From Ulva prolifera (taxonomy: Eukaryota > Chlorophyta > Ulvophyceae > Ulvales > Ulvaceae), in the NCBI GenBank assembly GCA_023078555.1, contig CM041198.1, positions 9,223,836 through 9,287,835 on the forward strand: a stretch of DNA of 64,000 bases, in the 5' to 3' direction. The notes beneath the pieces are model-generated. The model was not told the DNA's origin. It did not search any database and was given only the letters and a program-made list of their open reading frames with translations. Position numbers and translations under genes: made by a program. This document shows positions 23,261-35,200 of the stretch, in pieces (position 1 is the first letter of the stretch; each line of letters begins with the position of its first letter).

Positions 23261-24759
23261 TGGTAAATGGCTCATGCAGAAGCAAGTAAATGTTTGATTA
23301 TTACCTACAATTTTCTTCGCATATTGATCAACGTCTTCAGCGTGGGCTTGAGCACCAGTGGGGACGCTGTATCTTCTAGACAGGCCTCGCAGCCAACACC
23401 CTGAGTGGAGCGAGATGATGGTCCTTTGATTGCCTGAGAACAGGATGTTGTGGGTTGAGGCTCATTGCCTTCCCGCTGAGTACCGAGGTGCCTCTGAACA
23501 TCAAGAAACACCAATCTGCAGATGTGATTTTCGTTGTCATGGCTGCTGTTCAGGCACCACAGCACAGATAATGCCACAAGCCGGTAATGCAGCACCGTAC
23601 ATGACAAAGCGTCCTCAACAGTTGGTCAGCCTTGTGTTGAGTGAGGAAGAATGACATTTTGTTTTGAATTTTGGCATTCAGTCTGACGGTACTCTCTGAT
23701 GGCCACTCAAAAGTCACAAAGGCTCCGAGCCTGCGTGTGTTGCTCCTCAGCCCGCACCTAAGAACGGCGAGGACCTGACTGGCAGATAGCTTGCCATCTA
23801 ATCCCACCCACTGATACTAGTCTTGCCAGTGGTGGATGTACCTCTGACAGGCAAGACGGTGCAGGCGCTGTGTGTGACGCAATGTCGCTGAACACCTGGC
23901 GCTCAGAAGACGAAAACTTTGAAGCTCTGTGATCAATTTGAAGGAATTCGTCACAGCAACTGCCAAAGCGGGAGTGAGCCCGATAGCAGAGATGACATGG
24001 CAACGGGCGATCTGACGCGACCAGGTGCTTCGGCGCTGTTCCGGTGAGGAGGGAATCGCAATAGGCACCCCGAGGTCAATGAACTACACGGCCGCGTCTT
24101 GCCAGGCCGCAGTGCATGTTGGAGTGGAGCAGACCGATGCTGAACTCCACGCTTGCGCGTGATTGTGAGCAATCATGAGTTACAGGGCTCACATTACACG
24201 GGCGCAGGCCATTCCATGGCAGATCACAGCACAGAATACAGATCAATCGGAGAACAGGACTTGACAGTCCATCATATCAATGGACACTCACAGAAGCTTC
24301 CGGCCCATTCTCACTGTCTCAGGCACTTCAGTATGCACCACTGTGGAGGCCCTTGCAACAGGTAGTCAACAGTTCGTCTGGCGGGGCCAACATGTGAATT
24401 GGCCATGACAATGCTAGGCAGGCATACGCTACATGTATGCTGCGGACGATACTCAATCTACATCCGCCCACATCACACAGTGACTTTCAGGAGCCCGCTC
24501 TACTCTGCAGTGATGGGGTATTCACCTCTAGGTGCGTTGCGTGTCTTCCAGGTATTGAACGCATCCATTTGGCTCTCAATGTCTGTGTACAAGCCTGCAC
24601 ATGCACAGCCACCTTCAGAAAGGCCCTCAAAGAGACTGGCAAGGCCTCAGTGCGGGCTGCACGTGCTACTCCAGCGCTGATTCGTGCTTGTTGGCTCTGT
24701 GAAGCTGCAAGAATCTGGATATACTTTGCTGCATCCTTGACGGCCTGTGATTTGTCAGC
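23261..24759. other. Unresolved DNA with coding-like minus-strand pieces
   Basis: Several minus-strand ORFs have balanced composition, for example 23607-23305, 23807-23550 and 24068-23817. One further open stretch lies at about 24780-24520. They could be 3' exons of a multi-exon gene that continues to the right, but no domain is recognised and no exon chain could be proven. Confidence 0.3.
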
Positions 24760-25599
24760 TCAGGAGTGCTGCAGCTCTGACCAGCATGGAGAGCAATGTG
24801 GCCAGGCCTGAGTGCAGCACATCAAGCATATTTCCTCTTTTGCAATCCTGATCGCTCGAGATGTGGCCGACTGTCCATGGGGCGCTGTATGGCCAGAGTG
24901 TGTCAAATCAGTGCAGGCGCTCTTGCAGCATTCGAGCCGACCAGACGGATTGCAATGGCCGCCTGAGAAAGGCAAGTGAATGTCTAGGCAAGATTCCAGG
25001 AGCGCACGGCAGTCTCTGAGGCTCTGGCGGGCTGCGGCGGTCAGGGCTGAGGACGTGAATCCATGCCGCTCCGCAGTCAGCACCTTGACGTTTTCCCCGC
25101 CGGCGCGGCCAGCAGGCGCTGGCACGATGTTGACAGCCACCCCCGACCCTTCTGTACACCGTCGCATACCCGCCCGACCATGGTCACCAGTGGCTAGAGG
25201 AACTTGCTGGAACATCCAGCTGGCCACAGCATGCGTCACAGGCAGCAATTCTTCACCGCTGAAGCACGAGACGTCGACCCCGCCGCCTCCGCCGCTTGCA
25301 TCGGTCCGCGAGGGTCCTCCAGTGTACTGAGAAGTGGTTGCTGAGCCAGGCTTCGCCTGTGTCACGAAGAAGAAAGGAAAGGTGACAGAGCAGTACAGCT
25401 GCAGGGGGGTTCGTGGTGAGTCGGGGCCACGCTGGAAGGAGAGGGTGGGGCCGCACACGAAGCCGTGGGCGCGGACGTCGCCCTCGAGGCGCACCCCGTG
25501 GTCGTTGGACACCGTCCTGCAGCCGTGCACAGTGCTGTGCCTTTGTCCTTGTACCACACTGTCGTGGCTGTGGGCGCTGGTGGAGCAGGCGTGTGTAAA
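24760..25599 (-). CDS. Unrecognised minus-strand ORF (possible exon)
   Basis: A minus-strand frame is open from 25668 to 24760, but its first part (25668-25600) lies in a SINE-like insertion, so only about 280 codons are candidates. The translation includes a Gly-rich patch, DASGGGGGVDVSCFSGEELL, and is otherwise unremarkable. The other minus frame is also open over part of this GC-rich stretch, so openness is weak evidence. No function is proposed. Confidence 0.25.
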   Translation of the reverse strand, partial: FTHACSTSAHSHDSVVQGQRHSTVHGCRTVSNDHGVRLEGDVRAHGFVCGPTLSFQRGPDSPRTPLQLYCSVTFPFFFVTQAKPGSATTSQYTGGPSRTDASGGGGGVDVSCFSGEELLPVTHAVASWMFQQVPLATGDHGRAGMRRCTEGSGVAVNIVPAPAGRAGGENVKVLTAERHGFTSSALTAAARQSLRDCRALLESCLDIHLPFSGGHCNPSGRLECCKSACTDLTHSGHTAPHGQSATSRAIRIAKEEICLMCCTQAWPHCSPCWSELQHS

Positions 25600-25850
25600 G
25601 TAAAGTAAATCTAAATTTACTGAGCCGTATCCTATTGGACATTGACAACTCCGAATTAACGGGACCACATATGCCGCAGGGGTAAACCACCCGGAAACCC
25701 CCCTCAGACGACCGTACGCAACTCACAGGGCCTCCTCCTGTGCTAAGCGAGGTGGTCACGTACGGCCGTTTCGATTCCCCAAAGCGAACGCAGAATCGAA
25801 CCCACGACCTCCTGAAACGGAGGGGGTAGCTTTTAATCCGTCCTCAACCC
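25600..25850 (-). mobile_element. SINE-like element with tRNA-like head, copy B
   Basis: Read on the minus strand, the head (about 25850-25770) has GTGGGTTCGATTC, which resembles the Pol III B-box GGTTCGANTC, preceded by a CCTCC/GGAGG stem. The body follows, then the tail shared with copies A and C (GTGGTCCCGTT, GAGTTGTCAAT, GGCTCAGTAAAT) and a simple TTTACTTTACTTTAC end. The tRNA cloverleaf is imperfect, so this is a tRNA-derived SINE candidate and not a tRNA gene. Confidence 0.65.
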
Positions 25851-26259
25851 ATTGGTGTGTTACAAGGACAAAGCAAGCAAGGCAGGTAGCACCGCGAGCA
25901 ACATGCAGGGGAGCAGGGGTGTGTGGCCAACAGAAGCCAACAGAAGGAGGAATTTGTGGACGTGCCAAACAGACGACTGCTCAACGACAAGTCTAGGTAT
26001 GAGCCCCTGGGCGCACCCTGTAATGCAAAGACATCAAAGAGTGAACGAGTGAATATCATCGAGGAGCAATTGGCAGTGCATGTGAATGGGGGCTGAGTAG
26101 CGGCTAGCTCTGAGTCCACAGATGCACGACACTTGGCTGTGCAAGACAAGGTAGGACAATTGTGTCTTAAGACACCAGCATCACACACGTAAGAGGGCAG
26201 ACTGATCCTCTGCGTGGCGGCAGCGTCCAACGCAGATTCATGATATTCATCTGAGAGGG

Positions 26260-26709
26260 CTAGTCCGCTGACGAGTGGACTAATATTTGCACACCGCTCG
26301 CACGTAATGACCATGGCAGACCTCCCGAACCAAGTGCAGACCTGCTGATTGACTCATGCCCAAACATGTGGGGCAAGCTCAGGAACATCCGGGCTTCGTA
26401 GAGCCAGTCCGGCGCGTTGGGGAATGGGCCAGCCGCATCCTGCTCCCGGCCACGCTCGCGGAGGATGCGGCGGTATGCACCAGGCGGGACAATCGCCTTC
26501 GGTGTGTGGCGTCTGCGGTCTCGCTGGAAGGCTCCCAGGCTGACCTGGTTGACCACCATGTTGTGAGCTCGCAAGGGAGAGGAGTTGCAAGAAGCAGTGC
26601 CATGCTGGCGCAGCCCAAAGCCAGTCCACGACAAGGTGTTGAATGCTGTGGCAGCTGCCTGTGAGTCCGCTGCGCTTGGGCTGTCGCCGTGGACATCAAG
26701 CCATAGCAG
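26260..26709 (-). CDS. Unrecognised ORF, possible exon after a TGCAG acceptor
   Basis: On the minus strand, CTCATGCAG is followed by a frame beginning D-L-L-W-L-D-V-H-G-D-S that stays open to a stop at 26260. It contains a basic region around QRDRRRHTPKA and a Trp/Tyr/Phe-rich stretch. A second frame is also open here. It may belong with other minus-strand pieces between 23.3 and 27.9 kb. No domain is recognised. Confidence 0.3.
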   Translation of the reverse strand: MLWLDVHGDSPSAADSQAAATAFNTLSWTGFGLRQHGTASCNSSPLRAHNMVVNQVSLGAFQRDRRRHTPKAIVPPGAYRRILRERGREQDAAGPFPNAPDWLYEARMFLSLPHMFGHESISRSALGSGGLPWSLRASGVQILVHSSAD

Positions 26710-27246
26710 GTCCTGCATGAGAGCATGCGATCAATGTTCATGACGGAAACGTCGAACCCAGATGCAGAGAGTGCATGTGCCTCCTGCTCCTGTGTACATA
26801 TATGCAGGTGAATTTGATGTCGCTCCGTGAGTCCAGAAATAATATGGGAACACTGTGTACCCCGTAGAAACAAAACAAGTCTGAGAACATGTGCAGTCTC
26901 ACTAAAAATTATCCACTTGCAAAGCCAGTGTCTGTGACATAGAAGTCTGCAATGACCCACAAAGGGATAGACTACTTTTTGGTAAGCACGCAGCAGGATT
27001 GCAGACACCCTTGCTGCGAATAGCTGCGTGGACCCAGGGATTTGTATACTATAGTTCACACCGACAGACTCCCTCCAGTCAAGCCTTAAGCTTCCACGCC
27101 ATACACATGGTGTCAAGTCCGGACTGCGCTGAAGATCGTGATCATGGGCTTATGATAGCAACGTGGACCAGCTTGTTGCCGCACTACTTCTGTGTGTTGC
27201 ACCAGACAAGTACCAAAGATTCACGGGCCAGAGGTCCACAGCTAGG

Positions 27247-27274
27247 CCCCTAACCCCTAACCCCTAACCCCTAA
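27247..27274. repeat. Four perfect telomere-like repeats (CCCCTAA)
   Basis: Exactly four head-to-tail CCCCTAA units (TTAGGGG on the other strand) stand alone between unrelated sequences. The unit resembles telomeric repeats of the TTAGGG/TTTAGGG group, with an extra G. Confidence 0.85.
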
Positions 27275-27287
27275 TTGTGGAGCTCTC

Positions 27288-27875
27288 TCAGAGTGGGGCG
27301 AGTGTCAACACTACAGCTTGTGACAGGAGAGTGCAGCTTTTTGGCAAGCTGCAGCTGATGGACCATCGCCGTGCGTCGCATTGACAGCCATGCCACTGTG
27401 TCATGACCGCCATCACCGTGCCTGCGTGCCTGCGGATCCGCTGGAAGATGTTCATTGGGCACGGAATATGCAATCCATGTGACAGGTATCTCACCTTGTG
27501 GACCAGGGTGGGGCGATGCTGGCAGTCAAGTGCTACACCCGGGGCTACTCCGATCTCCATGTGCCGTGCCTTTTGCTTGTGGCGATACAGCCGCATGGCG
27601 GCCGATCTCACCGGCAGCTGCTGATCATCTTCAATCGTAGCAAATGTTCCCTGTTGCCAAAGAGGGACACGAACGCCTTGTTCGTTCGGCGCACTCAGCA
27701 CCTCCTGGCAGTCCCCAAACAGCTGGTGGAAGGTGGACGGTGAGGTGGTGAAGCCCACACTGTACATGAGGTCCACCCTGTCAGAGGCCCAGCATGTGTT
27801 GACAGTCATCCTGCTGCAGCTGCGGTGGAATGAACAGTGGCGGAACACAAGGTTGCTAACGACAACGATCACCAA
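27288..27875 (-). CDS. Unrecognised minus-strand ORF (possible exon)
   Basis: A 195-codon open frame on the minus strand with balanced composition, including a segment reading RHMEIGVAPGVALDCQHRP. It has no recognisable domain and no clean exon boundary at either end. It is the most convincing of the anonymous ORFs in 23.3-30.2 kb, but could still be chance. Confidence 0.3.
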   Translation of the reverse strand: MVIVVVSNLVFRHCSFHRSCSRMTVNTCWASDRVDLMYSVGFTTSPSTFHQLFGDCQEVLSAPNEQGVRVPLWQQGTFATIEDDQQLPVRSAAMRLYRHKQKARHMEIGVAPGVALDCQHRPTLVHKVRYLSHGLHIPCPMNIFQRIRRHAGTVMAVMTQWHGCQCDARRWSISCSLPKSCTLLSQAVVLTLAPL

Positions 27876-30236
27876 GTCACAGACGCAGCTGATAGCAGGG
27901 CACAGTATTTCTGGGGCCGTCAGAGTTGCAAACTGTGTGATTCAACAGGCATGGCGCTGATGACCATGCCATGATTATGTACACGATGTACATGCAACGG
28001 CAACGTCCATGATAGCCAAGGAACTGTGAAAAGTTCATTACATGTCGAGACAGGATACAGCTAGATCGTCGCTGATTGTCGGGATCCAGATTGTCTCTGA
28101 TGTATTTGTCTCCCAAGGACTGGCTCAAAATTCCTTCAGGGCCCATTGGCAACAGCTATGAGATTCGTCTCCAGCAGATTCCTGACAGACAACGTAGGCA
28201 ACAGCAGAGTCTGCAAGCTTGGGCACACTTGTGACAGGAAAGGGTGCCTCCTGTGGTACAAGGACAATGTCAGACACGCTGGCAGCACCACGGAAAACGC
28301 CTCATGATCATGTGTGTGTTCACCCATCTGCATGATGATGGAACAGTCAGCTTAGGTCCAACAGGACACATTGTCTCAACACTGAGAGGAGGCACAAGAG
28401 GCATTCGTCAAGCGAAATGGAATGTTCTGGTAAGCGCTTTCAGGTCAGGCTGCAGTCCAGTCTGCTCTGTGAGCGTCTCAATGGTACAAGCAGGAAGTGC
28501 GGAAGCGTATGTAGGCGATACCACGCACGGTTGGATGAGATAGCAAGCACAGTGAGGGAGCATGATGCAGCGCCCACATTCAGCCAGAACAGTGACTGGC
28601 TCTCATGGAACGATGGCAGGCGCAGACCTGTAGAAGTCAGGTGAGATAGCAGGCGTAGCATGATGCCAGTGCTGACGTGGTGAGTGATACCATTCAGCTG
28701 AGTGCCGCGTGATCCGCTGTGTGTCACAGAGCTATATCCAGCACCACATGAGTCTCTCCTCACGTGTCACTCAGATGCCAGATGAACCACCCACACAACT
28801 ACTGAGCACACAGGGAAGGCTAGAAGACTCGAGTGCCGCACCTCATTAGCGCCGAGAGCGTGCCATGCCTGGCTGTGCAACCTGGGTCTCCAGTCTCCAG
28901 GCAGCGAGGACTTCTGCGCCAGGGCGCCCACGTGACCTGGCGGGGTAGCGGCAGGGTGCGGAGAAGGCGAGAATAGCAGGAGAGGACATGCACACGGATG
29001 ACCCCAGAGCGGCTCGGGAAGCGGCCAGGAGAGGTGCCAGAGCTGGTGTTCTGCGAGCGCGACGCCACAGCCAAGCTGCTAGGGGACCTGCTGGTCTTGC
29101 ATTGCGATTTAATTTGTGGCCATTCAGAGGATATTGTACTGCACGCAACTGCAACAGTCCGCGCTCTTGTTCCGGGAGCCTGCTGGGGTTAGGGCAGTGG
29201 GCTGCAGTGCATGTTACGCGATGTAGTGAGTGTGGGATGCTTGAGAGCATGGGCAGCCGTCGCCGGCCCATCCCTGTGAACCCCTCACAGACCTGCCGCG
29301 GATGCTTTCGTGGCTGGGTGTGCGTTACTCGGTGATGTCTGGTTCGTGATCTGTCCGCCCCAATTGCCGCGCTGTGGGTCGGCGACGGCCGGGATGCGGG
29401 CTTGGGCCGCAGCGGCCGCGCGGGCAGCGGGGTCGTTTTGCGTTCAGGCATGGGGCTACGTATGTTAGGGGCTGGCGCGGGGGCGGATGCGTGGTGTGTG
29501 GCGTGAGGGTATGTGCGGGTTCAGTGGGTTTCTGCCATGCTGCGGGTGAGCGCTGTGTGCGGGTGCTTGCTGTGACTAAGCGCTGTGTCCGGGCGAGTTC
29601 GGCGTGGGTGACACTTTCACGACGTGCATATGTTGGGCGTTGGTATGCTTGCTCGTTGCCCTGGCCGTATTACCCGCCACTCTGGCTTGTCCTTGTAACA
29701 CACATGTGCACCCACGCACGACCAACACGCAACACAGACCAACCCACCCCAGAGCCCACACATGAACATCTTTGTGTTACATGTAGCATGGGCGTGCACA
29801 TGTGTGGCCGAAGCGACGACGTCCTAGTTTGATTGATGATCACAGCAGGTTCTACAGCATGTCAGAGATGCATGCGGTGCACACAGGATGTCGCGAAGCG
29901 CTTCAAGTGCATTCCAGTGCATGTGCCAAGCTATGTACTATCTGAGGTAGAGAAGTGCACTGGTTGATGCTGGTCCCACGCCCTGAACTCGAACCAATCG
30001 ACTGGTTCACTTTCTGCAAACCATGGTGACATGTGCCCCACACGACATGGTGAGCCAGGGTCATGGAGTCATGGATTTGTGCCTCTGTACAAATTCTGCC
30101 TAAGCTTTTGTACCATGAAGGATCCTGGCAATCCTCACGTCTCAGAGACAGCTCGCAAGGGCTCGCGTGAAATCGCTACAACACGGCACTTGTCTCTGTG
30201 CCAAAAGTGTTGATACTGCAAATACCCATGTTGAAG
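27876..30236. other. No recognised gene before the retrotransposon
   Basis: ORFs on both strands are short. A plus-strand stretch at 28470-28640 looks exon-like but has no family. Positions 29040-29560 are GC-rich. No RNA gene was found. Confidence 0.4.
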
Positions 30237-31298
30237 TGTCGAGAGACGTAGAAGCCTCCGGGGTGCTGACGAGCACCTGTATTTGACTCGGCGTGAATGA
30301 AGATGGGTCTTACGATGCAGCGCGGAGACTGTAATCGACTATGGAGTATGACAGGGTCAACAACAAAATGGGTGTCAGACAATTATGTGAAACGACAGAG
30401 TGGAAATAGAATTCCCCAATTCGAACTCTGAAAACAGAAGGACGAATCCCAGCAAGTGCACGGTATAAATACCGTTTGGAATGCACCCAGGACACCCCTG
30501 CTAAGGCTGGCCACGCTAAAGTGCTACACAAAAGTGGAGCACACTGAATGGAGTCCCTAATAATCGCGGGATATCTAATATGATTGGCTGACAAGCAATG
30601 GACACCGGACTCGGTGCCAGCGTTATGATGTGACGAGTATGATTGTGCTCACTGACATATGCATGTAACTTCCGGTGCGATAACAGCGCGTCTCGGAGTA
30701 TAACGTGCATGTCGGAGTTTAACCCCAAATGTGACTTTATAACAATTTCGTGTAGTACTCTAGCGTGGCCACCGCGTAGCGGGTTCGGGGCATAGGTGAC
30801 TTAGTGCCTCCGAATGGCCTGTGCACAGTTGACCATGTGCATGCTGAGTATGACTGATGACGTGTGACTATGAATGTGTCATCATGCATGTCCCATGACC
30901 AGTGACGTAGCTAACTATTGATATGCTGTGTCGTTTGATGTGATCTTAAGTTGTGTTCGTGCGCACGTCTAAATGCACGATGATATCAGTGCTCAATAAT
31001 GAGATATATGAAGATGTTAGTGAAGAGTGATATGACTGGTGCGCGACGCCCCCGTAGCCACATGGTGAGCAGTGCGCGACTGAGGCCCATGACGTTGAAA
31101 GGCCAAATAATGTATCGCTGTCCGGGTATTCGACAACGCGAAATGACAAATGATTATAATCTGATGACTATGTGATGATGCAATATCCGGACCGTTTTAT
31201 CTTATTCGGTCATGTACGTGCTTGGAAGCACCTGGAGGTCATTATGCATGTGCGCATCTACCAGCCTGCGCCGGAGGTGAGATGAACATCTCACAACA
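30237..31298 (-). repeat. 3' LTR of the retrotransposon
   Basis: 1062 bp, identical by eye to 39559-40620 except C at 31052. The palindrome GGTATAAATACC at about 30462-30473 could act as a TATA box. Confidence 0.96.
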
Positions 31299-31311
31299 CC
31301 TCCCCCCTTAA
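31299..31311 (-). other. Polypurine tract of the retrotransposon
   Basis: On the minus strand AAGGGGGGAGG abuts the 3' LTR directly, as expected for the plus-strand DNA primer. Confidence 0.9.
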
Positions 31312-31654
31312 CAGAGGAGCGATGCCGGCGAGCGACCGAAAATGCAAAGGCTGGTGAAAGGACAGGTGGACCCAATGCAGTCTCACAACATGCATGCATC
31401 ATACCCTTAAGCTTGCTCTTGTGAATATCGCAATCTGCATATGCAGGTGAAGGTATATGCAGGTGTAAGGCAGGTATGTGGTCGGAGTGTTCAAGCAAGC
31501 TGATGTGCGTGACACTGACTTTTGGATGGCCCACATGGTGGGGGCGACTCTGGGCCTTGTAAAAGGTGCCAGGCCGTGATTGCCCTGCAATGAGGTTACA
31601 TCGGCTAAAAAGAAGAAAGAAAGAGAAGGAATCTGATCATGATGATAAAGAAGG

Positions 31655-31891
31655 TTATGATTGATAAAACTCACAGATCAGGTCATCCATATATGTACCT
31701 ATGACTCTGCCCCTGCTGGACAGAGCCCAATTGGTGAAATTTGTGAACATGAGAGCGCGGCGATTAGATGCTGCGGTGACTGCTTCGTCAGCTTCGATTA
31801 GCAGTGCCAGCTGCTCTCTGAAGTCATTGATGCTGACACCGAACATTGGCATCTGCCCAATGTCTTGTAGTAACTTCTTGACTTGTGCCAA
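31655..31891 (-). CDS. Possible small ORF 3' of pol inside the retrotransposon
   Basis: A minus-strand frame of about 78 codons lies between the pol stop and the polypurine tract and has protein-like composition, reading near its end GRVIGTYMDDL. It lacks an ATG at its left limit, so it would need an upstream exon or a non-ATG start. Just after its last codons comes a strong donor-like GTGAGT, then a pyrimidine-rich run and TTGCAG at about 31590. A spliced extra product is therefore conceivable. There is no family match. Confidence 0.3.
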   Translation of the reverse strand: MAQVKKLLQDIGQMPMFGVSINDFREQLALLIEADEAVTAASNRRALMFTNFTNWALSSRGRVIGTYMDDLICEFYQS

Positions 31892-32279
31892 CAGGTGAAT
31901 AGGCCTGGTGTCGCCTGAGTGCTGACCATCTTCGAAAGACGGGAGGGATGATACTGCATCATAATGACGTAGTCAGAATTGACAGAATCCATGCATCGTT
32001 GTGCACAAGGGATATGACTGCGCAACCTCATGATGTGGCGTGTCACCCTGCGCCTGAATGGGTGACATTATGAGCCATGCAACGGGCAATAAAAATTAAA
32101 AACCAGTTGCGGCCTCGCGGGACGAACGCGTGAGGAGTAGGCCTGAATATCCAACAAGTGCCTGGATATCAATAGATTAGGTGTTGGTATGAATCCACCT
32201 GGGACCAAACAATATGTCTGGCGGAGCGGGCAGGGCAAGGTCGATGTCACCCTGCGTCATCCCCGACTCCTATCGACCA

Positions 32280-35200
32280 CTAAGATTCCCCTGTAATGCA
32301 GGCATCGTGTCCGGACGTCTCCTTAACGACTCTGCGGGGTGCAGCACAATGAATCAAACTAGAGCAGCAGTTGCAATATCGCCAACTGCTGACTGCTGCC
32401 TTATGTGTGGGGCTTGTGTTCAGCCTCTTTGACTGTCGGCGGGTCCGGGTTTTGAGCCGTGGCGGCCGTGACATGGTGGTTGGCGCAGCAGGATGATTGC
32501 TCCTGGTGCGTTGTGCCCGTTGTAACAGGTGTGTGAGCTTAAGTCGTGATGTTTTCGGGAACTGATCTATGATGATATCACGTTGTGCCGTGGATGCGTT
32601 CTGGAACAGATAATCGGCTACTTTTTCTAGGCAACTGTTAAGCTCACTCGGTGGTAACCACAAGTCATGTTGTGATGAATAACCCTTCCATCGAACGAGG
32701 AAGTGTGGGCTTCGTGTGGGGCCTGTGACAGAAGATTGTGACGCAGGGCAGTGGGTGCGGCGGTAATCTAATATCGCTTCTACCTCAAACACTGCTTCAG
32801 AATCAGTGTGTGCCGTGTGGTCTGGTACAGTCGTGCACTCATGATAATATGCTTCCTTATACGGCTTGAGGCACGAAAAATGAAAAACATCATGCATTCG
32901 CAATGCTTGTAATGTTTCCGGAAGTTGGATTCTTGCGGCGCGGGAGCCGACTAGTTCGAGTATTTGACACGGACCAATCCAGCGTGCTGTGAACTTGCGG
33001 CGCAGTGATGGGTGGTGTAGTGCGACCTTGGACAGAGACAGCAGGACAGGTTTCCCCACAGTAAATTCACTAGATGTTTTGATGGCACCAGCCCACATGC
33101 TTTGTTTTGCCTCACACAATGCTTGTTTGGCTAAGTGATAATACATGCGATGTAGTACAGATGTGTGCAGTCGGTGTGATTCCGGCAAATTAAATGCAAT
33201 TGCTGTTGGGGACAATGGTGGGGTAATGCGGTTAAGTTGGAAGGGAGTACACCCTGTGCTAGCGTTCTTACCACTGTTGATGCTGAATTCAACATGTGGC
33301 AAGAATGTGTCCCAGTCATCATGAGCTGGGCTGACAAAATGGCGGAGGGCCTCCTCAATTACACGGTTGAGGCGCTCTACCTGTCCATTTGCCCGTGGGT
33401 GGTATGAAAATGTCAGTTGTAGATTGATGCCCATGTGATCACAAATGCTTTTGAAAAATTTGTTGTTCCACTGGACACCCCTATCACTGCATATGCCTAG
33501 TGGTAGGCCATAATGTGGATATATGTGCATGAAGAACAGCTTGGCAAAGCCGGGTCCGTCTAATGTGCTATCGGTTGGGATGAGTCTTACCATCTTTGAG
33601 AACTGGTCTACAAAGACGACAATGCAGTCAAACCCTGATTGTGTGCGTGGCAGTTGAGTGATCATGTCTAAACTTACTACTCTCCAGCATGCAGTTGGCA
33701 CAGGTAAAGGTGACAATGTGCTGTCAGAACACCCTGGTGACTTCATTAACTGACATGAATGGCATTGCTTGACGAAATGTTCAATGTCAGTACTTATGTC
33801 AGGCCAGTGAAATGTGTCCATGATGAGTGCCTGTGTGCGCTTGATGCCCATGTGAGCATGCCAGGGGTGTACATGATGCCACAGCAGTATTTGTTTTCTG
33901 AGGTTATCATGGTCGGGCACCACTAGTTTGTGGTCCAAAAAATATGCTTGTAAGTGTTTATCGTATCTATACGTAGGAGACGGATTTTTGAACATTTCGT
34001 CGTGTGAGTACCCTATGCGCATCCTATCCCAAAAGTCATCCAAGGCAGTATCTAGTGACAAATGTGCATCATGTTGTGATTGTAATTGCGTACCGATCTC
34101 TTCGAAGGAAGTCTGATCCAACACCAGATCCTGCTGTTCAGGGGGCTGGGCCGTCTCCTCGGAGGGCTGCGCTGACTTCTCGCTGCTTTGGGTCTGCTGA
34201 TCCGCCGAGTTCGCGGGTCTCTGATGCAGGTCTGGTGGCGGCAGGAATGGGGGCGGTGGTAACTGCTGCTCCTGGGGATCCGGCAGCAGATGCTCTGTCC
34301 GGTGAAGGCTGCTGGAGCTGCTGAAAATGGCCGGTCGCTGACGTGCTGGGGTCTGAGGTGGCGGTGCGCCATTTGGCGGTCCGCTGACGTTTGGCGAGAT
34401 CCGTGACGCTGCGGCCATCAGCTGGATCGGCTGAATGTGTCTGGCCGAAGGTGAACTGATATTGGCCGCTGACACGGCACACGGCAATCCCGGAGGGGGA
34501 CCCGGTGGGCAGGTGGCCTGGGTGGGACCACTTGATGGTGCCTGTGATGATTGGAGGGGGGGAAAATCCACCGGTGAGATTGGCCTGCGGACTAAAAGGT
34601 TTGTTAATGCTAATGCCTGGTAGGGCTGGTGAGGGGTTTCCGCTGACAGTGTGTCTCCGTCGTGTAGTGTGACCTCTGTATTAGGTAGGTGTGTAGCTCT
34701 GCTGAGTGCATCGGCTACATAATTAGCATCGCCCGGAATGTAAGTGATCCTCCAATCAATGCGTGATAGTGATTCGAGCCACCTAGCATGCTTGCCGGTT
34801 AGCTTCTTCTGTGTCTGTAAAAATCTCAGGGGGTTGTGATCTGAGTGGATGAACACAGGTTGGTTGTTTTCTAAGTAACAGCGCCATTGTCGATATGCAA
34901 ACACAATTGCTCTTAACTCTTCTTCGAGCGTGTAATAATTTTCATCTGATTTGTTCAATTTGCGCCCTATCCATGCAATGGGAGCTAAACTGCCCTCATG
35001 TTCCTGTGTCAGTACAGCGCCGTATGCGTAATCGGATGCATCTGTGTAGATGTGATTTGTGGAATATGATTTGTCATTATCAGGGTGGCGCATGAATGTG
35101 GCGTTTACCAGTGCTTGCTTGATGTTGTTGAATGATTCATTGCATTGTACAGTCCAAGGCAGTTGTTCCTTTGTGTTCACACGTTGCAATGATGGGCCAG

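Noticed and set aside
25760..25850. tRNA gene on the minus strand
   Set aside because: There is a B-box-like GGTTCGATTC, but the anticodon and acceptor stems do not form a proper cloverleaf. It fits better as a tRNA-derived SINE head.
29985..30005. Second B-box-like site (minus strand GGTTCGAGTTC)
   Set aside because: No A-box, no stems and no SINE tail nearby.
30310..31149. Small ORFs in the LTRs
   Set aside because: Identical ORFs occur in both LTRs and are non-coding LTR sequence.
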